Assembly: GCA_000503195.1 (NCBI GenBank)
Contig: AYSC01000010.1
Coordinates: 42,840 to 106,839 of the forward strand
Source: Blastomonas sp. CACIA14H2
GTDB taxonomy: Bacteria; Pseudomonadota; Alphaproteobacteria; Sphingomonadales; Sphingomonadaceae
Direction: 5' to 3'
Length of the DNA stretch: 64,000 nucleotides
Both the position numbers and the translations under genes were made by a program. Below, piece by piece: positions 18,322 through 27,416 of the stretch (within the stretch, counting starts at the first letter, position 1; every line of letters starts with the position of its first letter). The notes beneath the pieces are model-generated. The model was not told the DNA's origin, made no database searches, and was given only the letters and a program-made list of their open reading frames with translations.

Positions 18322-18545
18322 TGAACCGCCCCGGCTTTCCCGGAGACTCCTAGCTGTGATGAGGAGCCACGAAGAGCAATATGAGGAACAATTTCTCGCC
18401 TAAGTTTTGCGACCAGGCGGTGCGGATGGTGGCGGAGCACCGAGGGGCTACTCATCGGAGTGGGCAGCGCTGACGTCGATTGTCGGGAAGGTCGGCTGCA
18501 AGACCGAGACGCTGCGCCGCTGGTGCCGCGTTGAGTCATCCGCCT
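18322..18545 (+). pseudogene. IS3-family remnant: terminal repeat and frameshifted OrfA
   Basis: TGAACCGCCCCGGCTTTCCC at 18322 resembles an IS3-family terminal inverted repeat. ATG 18381 starts MRNNFSPKFCDQAVRMVAEH, a standard OrfA beginning, but the frame shifts near 18452. The continuation EWAALTSIVGKVGCKTETLR is in the next frame, up to about 18543. The right end is missing and the end of astD follows within 25 bases. It is inactive. Confidence 0.7.
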
Positions 18546-18568
18546 ATGCGAGGCAATAAGCCCGAGGT

Positions 18569-19987
18569 TCAACTGACCAAGCCAGGCCAGTCTTGAGATT
18601 GCGCACTCACACCTTCTGCCTCGAAACTGGCAACTGGATATGCGCAGTAATCTGCGGCATAATACGCGCTGGGGCGAAGGTTTCCCGATGCCCCTATTCC
18701 ACCGAAAGGCATTGATCCGGTAGCGCCAGTGGTCGGGCGGTTCCAATTGAGCACGCCCGCTCGGGCGCGGCGGGCATAAACATGCCAAAGGCGTCTGTCC
18801 TGTGTAAGCAGGCCTGCAGCAAGGCCGAAGCGGGTGGCATTAGCCGCAGCAATGGCGGCATCGAAATCCGCCACCCGCACGATCTGGAGCAAAGGCGCGA
18901 AAATCTCCTCATCGGGTACCGAGATGCCGGTCGCGTCGAACAGGGCGGGGGTGACGAAGGCATTGCCGCGCCCGACCGGGGTCGCCAGCGGCTTCAGCAC
19001 ACGGGCGCCCAGCTCTGCCAGCTCTGCCGCTGCTGCGCGGGCACGGTCGGCAGCGGCCATGCTCACCAGCGGGCCGATGGCGGGCTCGGGCCGCTCGTCC
19101 CATGCTCCGATGCAAATCCGGTCCATAAAGGCCAGCAGTGCATCAATGATAGCCTGTCCACGCGCGCCATCGGGCACGATCAGCCGCCGGGCACAGCTGC
19201 ACCGCTGGCCCGCCGAGATAAAGGCCGATTGCGCGATGATCGACGCCATGGCCGCCGGGTCTCCATCCCAAGCGATGAGCGGATTGTTGCCGCCCAGTTC
19301 GAGCGCCAGGATGACCTCGGGCCGTTCGGCGAACAGGCGGCGCAGATACATGCCGGTCTGCGCCGATCCGGTGAACAACAGGCCATCGATAGCGCCGCCC
19401 GCCAGCGCCACGCCTGTCTCCCGCCCGCCCTGCACGATATTCAGCACGCCATCAGGAAGGCCCGCATCCTGCCAGAAGCGCGCCATCATCGCGCCAGTGC
19501 CGGGGGTTTCCTCGGACGGCTTGAACACCACGGCATCGCCTGCGAGCAGGGCGGGCACGATATGGCCATTGGGCAGATGCGCGGGGAAATTGTACGGACC
19601 CAGCACCGCGAACACACCGTGCGGGCGATGGCGCAGCACCGCTCGGCCAAAGGGCATGGCCTGGCTGCGTTCGCCCGCACGTTCGGCCTGTGCGGCAATC
19701 GAGATGTCGATCTTGCCGATGACCGATCCGACCTCCTGCGCGGCCTCCCAAAGGGGCTTGCCGGTTTCGCGCGCGATCATCGCGGCGAATTCATCGCGCG
19801 CGGCGGTGACGCGCGCGGCAAAGGCGCGCACGATGGCGATCCGCGCATCCAGTGCCAGATCGGCCCAGCCGGGCTGCGCGACGCGCGCGCGGGTGAGCGC
19901 GCCGGCGACGGTAGCAGCATCGGCGATATCGCCCTGCCACACGGCATCGCCCGTTGCCGGATTGCGCGATATGAGCACGCCGGTCAT
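18569..19987 (-). CDS. astD: Succinylglutamate-semialdehyde dehydrogenase homologue (AstD)
   Basis: The 472-residue aldehyde dehydrogenase would oxidise N-succinylglutamate 5-semialdehyde to N-succinylglutamate with NAD+. It has the general base glutamate in LELGGNNP and the nucleophilic cysteine in GQRCSCARR, and the overall sequence resembles AstD/AruD (PYNFPAHLPNGHIVPAL, GNLRPSAYYAADYC). Its ATG overlaps the stop of the aminotransferase gene by 4 nt. It is downstream of astC in a two-gene operon. No astB or astE homologue is in the window, so the true substrate may be another N-acylated semialdehyde. Confidence 0.88.
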   Translation of the reverse strand: MTGVLISRNPATGDAVWQGDIADAATVAGALTRARVAQPGWADLALDARIAIVRAFAARVTAARDEFAAMIARETGKPLWEAAQEVGSVIGKIDISIAAQAERAGERSQAMPFGRAVLRHRPHGVFAVLGPYNFPAHLPNGHIVPALLAGDAVVFKPSEETPGTGAMMARFWQDAGLPDGVLNIVQGGRETGVALAGGAIDGLLFTGSAQTGMYLRRLFAERPEVILALELGGNNPLIAWDGDPAAMASIIAQSAFISAGQRCSCARRLIVPDGARGQAIIDALLAFMDRICIGAWDERPEPAIGPLVSMAAADRARAAAAELAELGARVLKPLATPVGRGNAFVTPALFDATGISVPDEEIFAPLLQIVRVADFDAAIAAANATRFGLAAGLLTQDRRLWHVYARRARAGVLNWNRPTTGATGSMPFGGIGASGNLRPSAYYAADYCAYPVASFEAEGVSAQSQDWPGLVS

Positions 19988-21174
19988 GCGACCGCCGGGC
20001 AGGTCATCGCAACACAGGCCGCGCCGGTGCGCTCGACAATCATGTCGATTTCCTCTGCCGTCACCGTCAGCGGCGGCAGCAGGCGCACGATATTGTCGCC
20101 GCCGCCCGCCAGCAGCAGGTGCTGTGCGCGCGCCGCCGCGATGAACGCGCGGTTGTTGGGCGCGAGCTTCAGCCCGACCAGCAGCCCCTTGCCGCGAATG
20201 TCGATGATGATATCGGGATGGCGCGCGCGCAGCGCAGCCAGCCCCTCGCGCAGCCGCTGCGCCATGGCGCGGGCATGCGCTAGCGTGGCGGGATCGGCGA
20301 TGATGTCGAACGCGGCGCCAGCCACCGCCATGGCCAGCGGATTGCCGCCGAAGGTGGAGCCATGGCTTCCGGCGGTCATGCCGGATGCGGCATCGGCGGT
20401 GGCCAAGCACGCACCGACCGGAAAGCCGCCGCCCAGCGCCTTGGCGATGGCCATGATATCGGGCGCGCTGCCTTCCGCCCAGTGATGCGCGAACAGCCGC
20501 CCGGTGCGGCCCATGCCGCACTGCACCTCGTCATGGATCAGCAGCACGCCATGCGCGCTGCACAGCCGCCGCAGCCGCAACAGGTCATCGGCTGAAAGCG
20601 CGCGCGCGCCGCCTTCGCCCTGCACCGGTTCGACGATCACCGCCGCCACGTCCGGTCGTGCAACGGCGCGCGCAAAGCCGTCATGGTCATCGAGATCGCA
20701 ATGCACGAAGCCGGGCAGCAGCGGGCCGCAGCCTTGCAGATAGGCGGCATTGCCCGATGCGTTGATCGCCGCATAGGTGCGCCCGTGGAACGATCCGTGA
20801 AAGCCGATAATAACGCTGCGCTGCGGCGCGCCGCTTGCCGCATGATAGCGCCGCGCGGTCTTGATCGCGCATTCGACCGCCTCGGTCCCCGAGTTGGAGA
20901 AAAAGGCGAGATCGGCAAAACAGGCGGCGGTGAGCTTTTCCGCCAGCGCGCGCTGGCCGGGAATGACCAGCGCGTTGGAGACATGCCAGAGCGTTTCGGC
21001 CTGGTGCGACAACGCCGCGACCAGCGCCGGATGGCAATGGCCCAGTGCATTGGTGGCGATGCCGCCGATACAATCGATCCACGCAGTTCCATCGGCCTCG
21101 TAAAGCCACAGGCCTTTACCGGAAACCGGCGTGACGGGCGCAGGAGCATAAACGGGCATGACGGCATGGGGCAT
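19984..21174 (-). CDS. astC: Class III aminotransferase, acetyl/succinylornithine type (AstC/ArgD)
   Basis: The 396-residue PLP enzyme should transfer an omega-amino group from N-succinylornithine (or a similar acylated diamine) to 2-oxoglutarate. It shows the class III pattern: NSGTEAVECAIKTAR near residue 100, FHGSFHGRT, the aspartate of IHDEVQCGMGRTG, and the PLP lysine in IAKALGGGFPVGA. ATG 21174 has GGAG eight bases upstream. It is followed by astD, and astA lies about 9 kb away, so the AstC role is preferred over ArgD. A CG-centred operator-like site lies about 40-55 bp upstream. Confidence 0.87.
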   Translation of the reverse strand: MPHAVMPVYAPAPVTPVSGKGLWLYEADGTAWIDCIGGIATNALGHCHPALVAALSHQAETLWHVSNALVIPGQRALAEKLTAACFADLAFFSNSGTEAVECAIKTARRYHAASGAPQRSVIIGFHGSFHGRTYAAINASGNAAYLQGCGPLLPGFVHCDLDDHDGFARAVARPDVAAVIVEPVQGEGGARALSADDLLRLRRLCSAHGVLLIHDEVQCGMGRTGRLFAHHWAEGSAPDIMAIAKALGGGFPVGACLATADAASGMTAGSHGSTFGGNPLAMAVAGAAFDIIADPATLAHARAMAQRLREGLAALRARHPDIIIDIRGKGLLVGLKLAPNNRAFIAAARAQHLLLAGGGDNIVRLLPPLTVTAEEIDMIVERTGAACVAMTCPAVA

Positions 21175-21212
21175 GGTGGTATCTCCAACAGAACCCGGCC
21201 CTATTGACACCG

Positions 21213-21260
21213 CTGAATTCGAAACCAAAACGAATGCTTCAAGCTTGCATATGAATGGAT
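21213..21260. promoter_or_regulatory. Two operator-like sites between astC and lysR
   Basis: The site at 21213-21228, read on the - strand, is TTGGTTTCGAATTCAG; the site at 21245-21260 is TTGCATATGAATGGAT. Both are weaker matches to the 16-bp CG-centred motif found at six other promoters in this region. The second overlaps the LysR start. The divergent layout also makes this the expected binding region for the LysR protein. Confidence 0.4.
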
Positions 21261-22157
21261 GGAATGAACGATAGCAACCGCCGCCTGTTGCCGCCGATGG
21301 CAATGCTGCAGAGTTTCGCCGCCGCCGCACGGCTTGGCAGCTTTTCGCGCGCTGCTGGCGAGCTGGCGCTCACCCAAGGCGCGGTCAGCAGGCAGGTTGC
21401 CGCGCTGGAGGATTGGCTGGGCCAGACGCTGTTCGACCGACATGGGCGGCGCGTGACGCTGAACGCGGCGGGTCGAGCCTATGCCGATGCCATTGCTCCG
21501 GCGCTGGGCGATATCCGCCGTGCAACGCGGTCCGTGTTAACACCTGGTGCGGCGCGCGCACTCGAACTGGCGACGCTGCCTGGCTTCGGCATGCGTTGGC
21601 TGGCCCCGCGCCTGCCGCGGTTCAGCGCCGCGCATCCCGATGTCAGCGTCAACCTGACCGCGCAGAACGAAGACATCGATCTGGGCAGCAGCGATTTCGA
21701 TGCCGTCATCCATTTCGGCGCGCCCGACAGGGTGGGCGGTGAGCACCATCTGCTGTTTCACGAGCAGGTCGGGCCAGTGCTGGCGCCGGAATTTGCCGCT
21801 GCGGTGCGCTGCCCCGCCGATCTGCTGTCGGTGCCGCTGCTCACGCTGCGCAGCCGTCCCGATGCCTGGCATGACTGGTTCGCGCTAGCCGGGATAACCG
21901 ATGCGCGCGTGCGCGTGCGCGCCGCACACAGCCAGTTTCTGCTGCTGGTGCAGGAAGTGGCGGCGGGCGGCGGGGCGGCGCTGATTCCCGGCTTCCTGAT
22001 AGAGAGCGAGCTGGCGACAGGCGCGCTGGTCCAGCCTTTCCCGATCCATCTCACCAGCAGCCATGGCTATTATCTGGTCCACCGGCCCGGCCCGGTCTGC
22101 GATGCGCTGGCGCGCTTTCGGGGCTGGTTGCAACAGGAGATCAACGCGCCGGGCTGA
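21255..22157 (+). CDS. LysR-family regulator (GcvA-like)
   Basis: This protein of about 300 residues has an N-terminal winged helix (SFAAAARLGSFSRAAGELALTQGAVSRQVAALEDWLG would cover residues 20-56) and a periplasmic-binding-like effector domain. The segment LGQTLFDRHGRRVTLNAAGR is typical of GcvA-like LysR proteins. It is transcribed divergently from astC-astD, its most likely target. The start may be ATG 21255 or ATG 21264. Its 3' end overlaps the convergent MFS gene by 17 bp. Confidence 0.87.
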   Translation: MDGMNDSNRRLLPPMAMLQSFAAAARLGSFSRAAGELALTQGAVSRQVAALEDWLGQTLFDRHGRRVTLNAAGRAYADAIAPALGDIRRATRSVLTPGAARALELATLPGFGMRWLAPRLPRFSAAHPDVSVNLTAQNEDIDLGSSDFDAVIHFGAPDRVGGEHHLLFHEQVGPVLAPEFAAAVRCPADLLSVPLLTLRSRPDAWHDWFALAGITDARVRVRAAHSQFLLLVQEVAAGGGAALIPGFLIESELATGALVQPFPIHLTSSHGYYLVHRPGPVCDALARFRGWLQQEINAPG

Positions 22158-23343
22158 CCTGCGGGCGGGCTAGCGGACGTGCGCAGGTTTCCGGCAATAT
22201 CCACCACAACAGGCCTGCCCCCGCAAATGCCGCAGCCGCCAGCGCCATGACCGGGGTCAAGCCGATCTGCGCGGCCAGCGCGCCGCTTGCCAGCGGGGCG
22301 AGCAGGCTGGCGCAGCGGCCCCATTGAAAGATGGCGGTGGCTGAGGCTCGCAGATGCGGCGGATACAGCTCCGCCAGCCATGGGCCGAGCGTCACGATGG
22401 TGGAAAATCCGCAACCGAACAGGAACGCGCCCAGCTGCCGCATCCATAAGGGACCAGGCAGGAACAGGAAAAGCAGGACGCAAAAGGCCGCTGCCAGCAT
22501 GCCGAACCGTCCCGCCCGCCTGCCGAAACGGTCGGCAGCCCAGCCCCAGATAAAGCACCCGGTGATGCTGCCGCCATATTTCGCGGTCAGCGTCGCTGCG
22601 ATGGCCGCCTCGCCATAGCCTTGGACCTCGGTCAGATAGGTGGTGAGCCAGCCAGAAAATATCTGGTGACCCGAGGCGTTGAGCGTGATCATGCCGACCA
22701 GGCCCAGGGTGCGCGGCGCAAGCCCCGGCGCGAACAGCGCGGCGGCCCCCTGCGGCCGCGCAGATCGATGTTCGGGCCGATGCGGCAGCGCGATCCCATG
22801 TGCCGCGAGCACCAGCAAGGCAAAGCCAATGGCGGGCGGCCAGAACATCAGCGGCCAGTTGCCCGGCAGGAATGCGGCGCTGGCCCAGCCCAATGCGATA
22901 ACCGCGACGAAATAGGTGCCATCAACCAGGCTGGAGAGCCGCCCGCGCTGGTGCGCCGGAAACAGATCGACCACGATGCCGACGGTCGCGGGAAACACTG
23001 CGCCCATGAACAGCCCCAGGCACAGACGCTGCGCGATCAGCCCGGTCAGTGTCGCCACCCAGGCTCCAGCAAGCAAAGCCGCACCGCATCCGCCCGCGAT
23101 CAGCATCAGCGCCGCGCGCCGCCCGATGCGGTGCTCGATCCGCCCGGCCACGAGCGCACCGGCCAGCGCGCCTATGACCTGCGCGGAATAGGCCGATCCA
23201 GCCTCTGCCAGCGTGAGGCCGTAAAGCGTCCTGAAATAGGGCCGCAGGATATCGCTGCTGCTCCACGCCCACGCGTAGAAAAACTGGAGCGCCAGCAAAT
23301 AGCCAAAGGTGATGGCGCGCGGCAGGGGCGGCATGGCCGTCAT
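22141..23343 (-). CDS. MFS transporter (sugar/organic acid:proton symporter-like)
   Basis: About 400 residues with twelve predicted membrane segments. The first half has IGRRAAL in the 2-3 loop and a second-half repeat DRFGRRAG, both standard MFS signatures. The organisation resembles the AAHS/MHS type carriers for aromatic acids or small carboxylates, but the substrate is unknown. ATG 23343 lies 22 nt after the SnoaL-like gene, completing a receptor-SnoaL-transporter operon, so the carrier probably takes the receptor's ligand across the inner membrane. Confidence 0.83.
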   Translation of the reverse strand: MTAMPPLPRAITFGYLLALQFFYAWAWSSSDILRPYFRTLYGLTLAEAGSAYSAQVIGALAGALVAGRIEHRIGRRAALMLIAGGCGAALLAGAWVATLTGLIAQRLCLGLFMGAVFPATVGIVVDLFPAHQRGRLSSLVDGTYFVAVIALGWASAAFLPGNWPLMFWPPAIGFALLVLAAHGIALPHRPEHRSARPQGAAALFAPGLAPRTLGLVGMITLNASGHQIFSGWLTTYLTEVQGYGEAAIAATLTAKYGGSITGCFIWGWAADRFGRRAGRFGMLAAAFCVLLFLFLPGPLWMRQLGAFLFGCGFSTIVTLGPWLAELYPPHLRASATAIFQWGRCASLLAPLASGALAAQIGLTPVMALAAAAFAGAGLLWWILPETCARPLARPQVSPAR

Positions 23344-23365
23344 CGGATCGGGCCGACCGGAACGG

Positions 23366-24436
23366 TCAGCCGCGATAGGCCTGAACCAGCACGCCAATCT
23401 CGTCGAACACCGTCCATTCCTCGACGATCAGCGGCCCGGCAAAGCGGAAATGCGAAGATCCCATGATTGCTACTGGCCGCCCGGTCGGAACATCGCCAAG
23501 CAGGCCACCGGGCCGCGTCGTGCCCTCCAGCGTCCAGCGCACCGCGACGATCAGCCCGTCGGTCTCTTCCGACCAGCAGACATTCTCGACCCGTACCGTT
23601 CCCGTCGGCAGGCTGGCGAGCAGGCTGATGAGCAGCGCCGAATAGTTGCGGCGGCCATGGGCGGTGCGTCCGCCTGCCCAGTGCGCGATGATTCCGGGGG
23701 CGTAATGTTCCGCCAGCCGGTCAAGCCTGCGCATGTTCCAAAGCTGGCTGAAATGGTTCTCAAACCAGCCTTGCGGTGTATCGACCGGGCCGGCATAGCC
23801 CGTGCGGATCGCCTGGCCCTCCAGCCGGGTGGGCACGCACAGCACCGGGCTTTCCGGAGCAGGCGTTGCCGCCAGCCGCCGCGCCACCTCGTGCGGATCG
23901 AACCCCATCTGGCGCACCGCCGCGCCATTGTCCCGCATCAGCCATTCGGTATGGATGCGGTTGTCCCGGCTGATGCAATCGGCGACGAAGAAGCGCCCGA
24001 TGCGTCGCCCGGTAGCGGGGCCGAACATTGTCGCCCCGCTATTGGTCGAATGCGCAAAGCCCAGATGGGACGTGTAGAAGCCCTGCACGTTATCGCCGCT
24101 CCACGCAATATTGAGATGGTGCGATTCGCCATCCGGCGTGGCGTTGATGCCTTGAAGCGTCGAGACCACGACATCTTCCACCGACCGCACCACGCCCATG
24201 GCGGAATAGACCACGCAACTGGCATCATAGGTATCGTAGATGCGCCCGATACCCCGATCGACCCAGATCTGCTCGGTAATCCGCAATATGTAATCGACGA
24301 TATCGGTGAAATCGTCCTCGAAGCCGTTCAGCGACTGGGTGCGGGTGCCGCTGGGCCGGCGAAGTTCGGACGTATGCCGGTGCCTTATCCGGGTGACTTT
24401 ATCGCGTTCGGGCAGAATGAAGGGATAGCTGCTCAT
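23366..24436 (-). CDS. Tandem SnoaL/NTF2-like protein, paralogue A
   Basis: The 356-residue protein appears to be two NTF2/SnoaL-like folds in one chain. The first half has FTDIVDYILRITEQIW, YDTYDASCVVYS and CISRDNRIHTEWL. The second half has WNMRRLDRLAEHYAPGIIAH, NVCWSEETDGLIVAVRW and a closing IVEEWTVFDEIGVL. Proteins with this fold include cyclases, isomerases, dehydratases and epoxide hydrolases, so an isomerisation or hydration step is possible, but no function can be assigned. Two close paralogues are at 30169 and 38237. No signal peptide is seen. It lies 49 nt downstream of a TonB receptor gene. Confidence 0.72.
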   Translation of the reverse strand: MSSYPFILPERDKVTRIRHRHTSELRRPSGTRTQSLNGFEDDFTDIVDYILRITEQIWVDRGIGRIYDTYDASCVVYSAMGVVRSVEDVVVSTLQGINATPDGESHHLNIAWSGDNVQGFYTSHLGFAHSTNSGATMFGPATGRRIGRFFVADCISRDNRIHTEWLMRDNGAAVRQMGFDPHEVARRLAATPAPESPVLCVPTRLEGQAIRTGYAGPVDTPQGWFENHFSQLWNMRRLDRLAEHYAPGIIAHWAGGRTAHGRRNYSALLISLLASLPTGTVRVENVCWSEETDGLIVAVRWTLEGTTRPGGLLGDVPTGRPVAIMGSSHFRFAGPLIVEEWTVFDEIGVLVQAYRG

Positions 24437-24485
24437 GGCGATGGCCTTGTTTCTCGGACGGGGCACCGGTACGGACGACGCGCGG

Positions 24486-27221
24486 TCAGAACTTGAAGCC
24501 TGCAGCGATGCCCCAGGTGCGCGGTACCGCATAATTGACCAGCATCGCGCGCTGTGCGGCGAAGGCGGTGCGCGTGATGACCGCACTGTTTTCGACATTG
24601 TTGACGAACGCCTGCAGACGGAAGCGCTCGTCGGCGGTCTGGTAGGTCAGCCGCAGGTCGGTGCGGGTAAAGGCGGACTGTTCACCCAGACGGGGCGCGA
24701 TGACCGAAAGCAGATAGGAGCTGCTGAAAAAGGTCTGCACTTCGGGGGTCAGCGACCCGTTGTCACCAAGGCTGATGCGGTGCGAAACACCCGCCTGCCA
24801 GGTATATCTGGGCTGGAAGGCATCGGGTGACGACACTCTGCTGCCGTCCCGCAGACGCCCGGCGATCACATAGCGGAATTGCGGCACGCCGCCCACCACC
24901 ACCTGGTTGCCATCAGGCCCCAGCAAAGGCACGAACCGGTTGGGATCGGTGCGCACATTGGGGAAGGGCGAGCCTTGCAGGCCGTTCTGCTCGCTGGAAC
25001 CCGGCACGCAATTGGGGGTGATACCGCACAGATTCTGGGCACCGCCATTGGCAAAAACGTTGAGCGGATAATCCTGGAGTTTGGAATCCAGATAGTTGAA
25101 CGCCAGGTTGAACGTCCAGTCGGGATGCGGCCGGATAACCGCCTCGACATCCAGACCAAAGGCCCTGCTCTTGGCGACGTTGAAGGTCTGCGCCACCACG
25201 GAGGTCTGCGGGTTGGCGGGATTGGGGATTGACGATTGCGCCTGAAGATTGCTGAACTTGTTGAGGAATGCAGCCACGTTCAGCGTCAGCTTGCCGTCCA
25301 TGAAGCTGTTCTTGGTGCCGATTTCATAGGCATCGACATATTCGGGCTCGAAGGTCAGCAAACGCTGTACCCCGTTAATCGCCACGGGAGTCTGGTTGAA
25401 GCCACCCGAATGCGCACCGGTGGAAAAGCTGGCATATAAAAGGTTGTCCGGCGTCAGCTTGAAGTCGACCGCCGCTCGATAGGTCACGAAATCCTGCTTG
25501 ATCTTGCTGCAGACGAACTGCCGGGCATTGGCGATGGACGCGGCATTGGCATTTGAATTGGGGGCCGCAGCGATGAAGCCGCCACACCTGAAATCAACAG
25601 GCTGGTTGATATCGAAAATATAGAATGACGAGCCGGTTCCACCCTGGGCGAAATTGGAATTGATCGGTGCCATGAACGCCTTGCGATCCTGCGTATAGCG
25701 GATACCACCGGTCAGCGTCAGCCTGTCGCCGAAGGTATAGGACATCTGACCATATCCGGCATAGGATTTGGTCCGGTTCTCGAACGCGCTGATAAAGTCG
25801 TTGAACGTCGCATTGCTGAAAGGCGTACCTGCCGGGCGGAATTCCAGTCCGAAGAAGAAATAGGGCGTGGGGGTAAGCCGCACAGTGTTTGTGACATTGA
25901 TCTCGGTGACCCGGTCGTCGAAATAATAGGCACCGGCGATCCACTGGAACGGGCTGGACGTATCGTTCGAGAGGATCTGGAGTTCCTGCGTGAACGTCTG
26001 TGCTGCGCCCTTGATGAAAGAGAAATCCAGCTGGACCGGCAGCAGCGAGTTGCCAGTGCGGATATTCTTGAAATCGGTATAGCTGGTGATCGATCGCAGC
26101 CGCACTGGCCCTGCATCATAATTGATCACGCCACTGAACGCATAGGTATCGGCACGGCGAAAATTGCGACCGGCGAAATTGACGCGATAGGGATCGGGAT
26201 CGACCGGAATGCCGACATCAGCCCCGTTGATGTCCGGAATGCCATCGCGAAAGCGTGGATCAAACGGCACCTGGATACCAGTGAAGCTCGATCCGTTATA
26301 ACCGTTGGGAAAGCTGTAGTTGATGCCGTTGACGTTCACCGAACCGCCTGGTGCCCTGATCAGCGAAGGATCGACCAGCGTGCCGAGGATCTTGTAACCG
26401 AAACCGCCCTGGCCCGCTCCATCCTGCGCCAGATAGGAGCCTCGCAGCAGAATCTCGAGCCGGCCATCCAGGCTCTCCGGCGCGATGCGCAGCGACCCGC
26501 GGATATAGTGCTGGTCTTCATCGGCAAAATCATTGCCCAGCGGATTGATGTTCTTCACATAGCCGTCGGCTTTTTCATACATGCCTGCAAGCCGGAGGGC
26601 CACGCCCGAAGTGATCGGCACGTTGAGCGCGGCATCGACGCGGATGCGGTCATATTTACCATAGATGGCATCGACAAAGCCCTCGAACCGATCGGTCGGA
26701 TCGGCCGAGAAGAACGCGATATTGCCGCCATAGCTGTTGCGCCCATAGAGAGTGCCTTGCGGACCTTTCTGCACCTCGACCCGCGCGAGGTCGACGATCG
26801 GCGGAATCTGGCTCGGGCGCGACTGATATATGTCATCGACATAGATGCCGAAGCGCGGATCGCTGTTCGCGCCGACAAACTCGGTATAGGTGCCGCGCAT
26901 CGCGGGGCGCAGATCGGCGCCGGATCGGCCGATCCGGATGCCAGGCACAATTTGTTCAAGCCGTTCAGCCGTCGTGACCGCCGCATTGCGAAGCGTATCG
27001 GAGGTGACCACCGAGACCGAGAGCGGCACATCCTGCAAGCGCTCTTCGCGGCGCTGCGCGGTTACCACGATCTGGTCCGGGCGCACGTCGTCGCCCGCTG
27101 CTGTATCCTCCGCCACGGCCTCCTGGGCCATTGCGGCTGGCGCTGCGGTCACGGCGAACACACAACTGCCCAAAAGCAGCCATCCCTTTAGGCGATCCGT
27201 GCGGTTGATCTTTCTCATCAT
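24486..27221 (-). CDS. TonB-dependent receptor 1
   Basis: The 911-residue outer-membrane receptor has a signal peptide (LLLGSCVFAVTAAPAAMAQ), a TonB-box region (DQIVVTAQRR), a plug domain with the VEVQKGPQGTLYGRNS motif, and a 22-strand barrel ending in phenylalanine (GIAAGFKF). It takes up an unknown ligand through ExbBD-TonB energy. ATG 27221 is preceded by AAGGGG. A perfect-arm operator overlaps its predicted promoter, so it is probably repressed by the LacI-type regulator. Downstream genes are a tandem SnoaL protein and an MFS transporter. Confidence 0.9.
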   Translation of the reverse strand: MMRKINRTDRLKGWLLLGSCVFAVTAAPAAMAQEAVAEDTAAGDDVRPDQIVVTAQRREERLQDVPLSVSVVTSDTLRNAAVTTAERLEQIVPGIRIGRSGADLRPAMRGTYTEFVGANSDPRFGIYVDDIYQSRPSQIPPIVDLARVEVQKGPQGTLYGRNSYGGNIAFFSADPTDRFEGFVDAIYGKYDRIRVDAALNVPITSGVALRLAGMYEKADGYVKNINPLGNDFADEDQHYIRGSLRIAPESLDGRLEILLRGSYLAQDGAGQGGFGYKILGTLVDPSLIRAPGGSVNVNGINYSFPNGYNGSSFTGIQVPFDPRFRDGIPDINGADVGIPVDPDPYRVNFAGRNFRRADTYAFSGVINYDAGPVRLRSITSYTDFKNIRTGNSLLPVQLDFSFIKGAAQTFTQELQILSNDTSSPFQWIAGAYYFDDRVTEINVTNTVRLTPTPYFFFGLEFRPAGTPFSNATFNDFISAFENRTKSYAGYGQMSYTFGDRLTLTGGIRYTQDRKAFMAPINSNFAQGGTGSSFYIFDINQPVDFRCGGFIAAAPNSNANAASIANARQFVCSKIKQDFVTYRAAVDFKLTPDNLLYASFSTGAHSGGFNQTPVAINGVQRLLTFEPEYVDAYEIGTKNSFMDGKLTLNVAAFLNKFSNLQAQSSIPNPANPQTSVVAQTFNVAKSRAFGLDVEAVIRPHPDWTFNLAFNYLDSKLQDYPLNVFANGGAQNLCGITPNCVPGSSEQNGLQGSPFPNVRTDPNRFVPLLGPDGNQVVVGGVPQFRYVIAGRLRDGSRVSSPDAFQPRYTWQAGVSHRISLGDNGSLTPEVQTFFSSSYLLSVIAPRLGEQSAFTRTDLRLTYQTADERFRLQAFVNNVENSAVITRTAFAAQRAMLVNYAVPRTWGIAAGFKF

Positions 27222-27253
27222 CGGCCCCTTTCCCGAATCCCTTTGGCTCGAAT

Positions 27254-27293
27254 TGTTGCATGCGAATGCAACATTGGAGACGAATAATGTCAA
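27254..27293 (-). promoter_or_regulatory. Promoter and best operator copy upstream of TonB receptor 1
   Basis: The 20-bp element at 27254-27273 is TGTTGCATGCGAATGCAACA, with nine-base arms matching at all but one pair each side of a central CG. A TTGACA -35 element (27288-27293, - strand) lies upstream so that the operator covers the -10 region and start site, as for a repressor. It is the most symmetrical member of the motif set. Confidence 0.75.
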
Positions 27294-27416
27294 GCCTTGA
27301 ATGCAAATTGACACAAAATTGTCTGTAAAGCGCCATCAACTACGCACATCTGGGCGCGACATCGAATTCAATATTGCCGCTGGCTCCTCGCGCCTCGGCA
27401 TCACCAAAGCGACGAC

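Noticed and set aside
18782..20485. Long + strand open frames opposite astD and astC (567 and 436 codons)
   Set aside because: They are antisense shadows produced by high third-position GC; the - strand proteins have full catalytic motifs and these frames have none.
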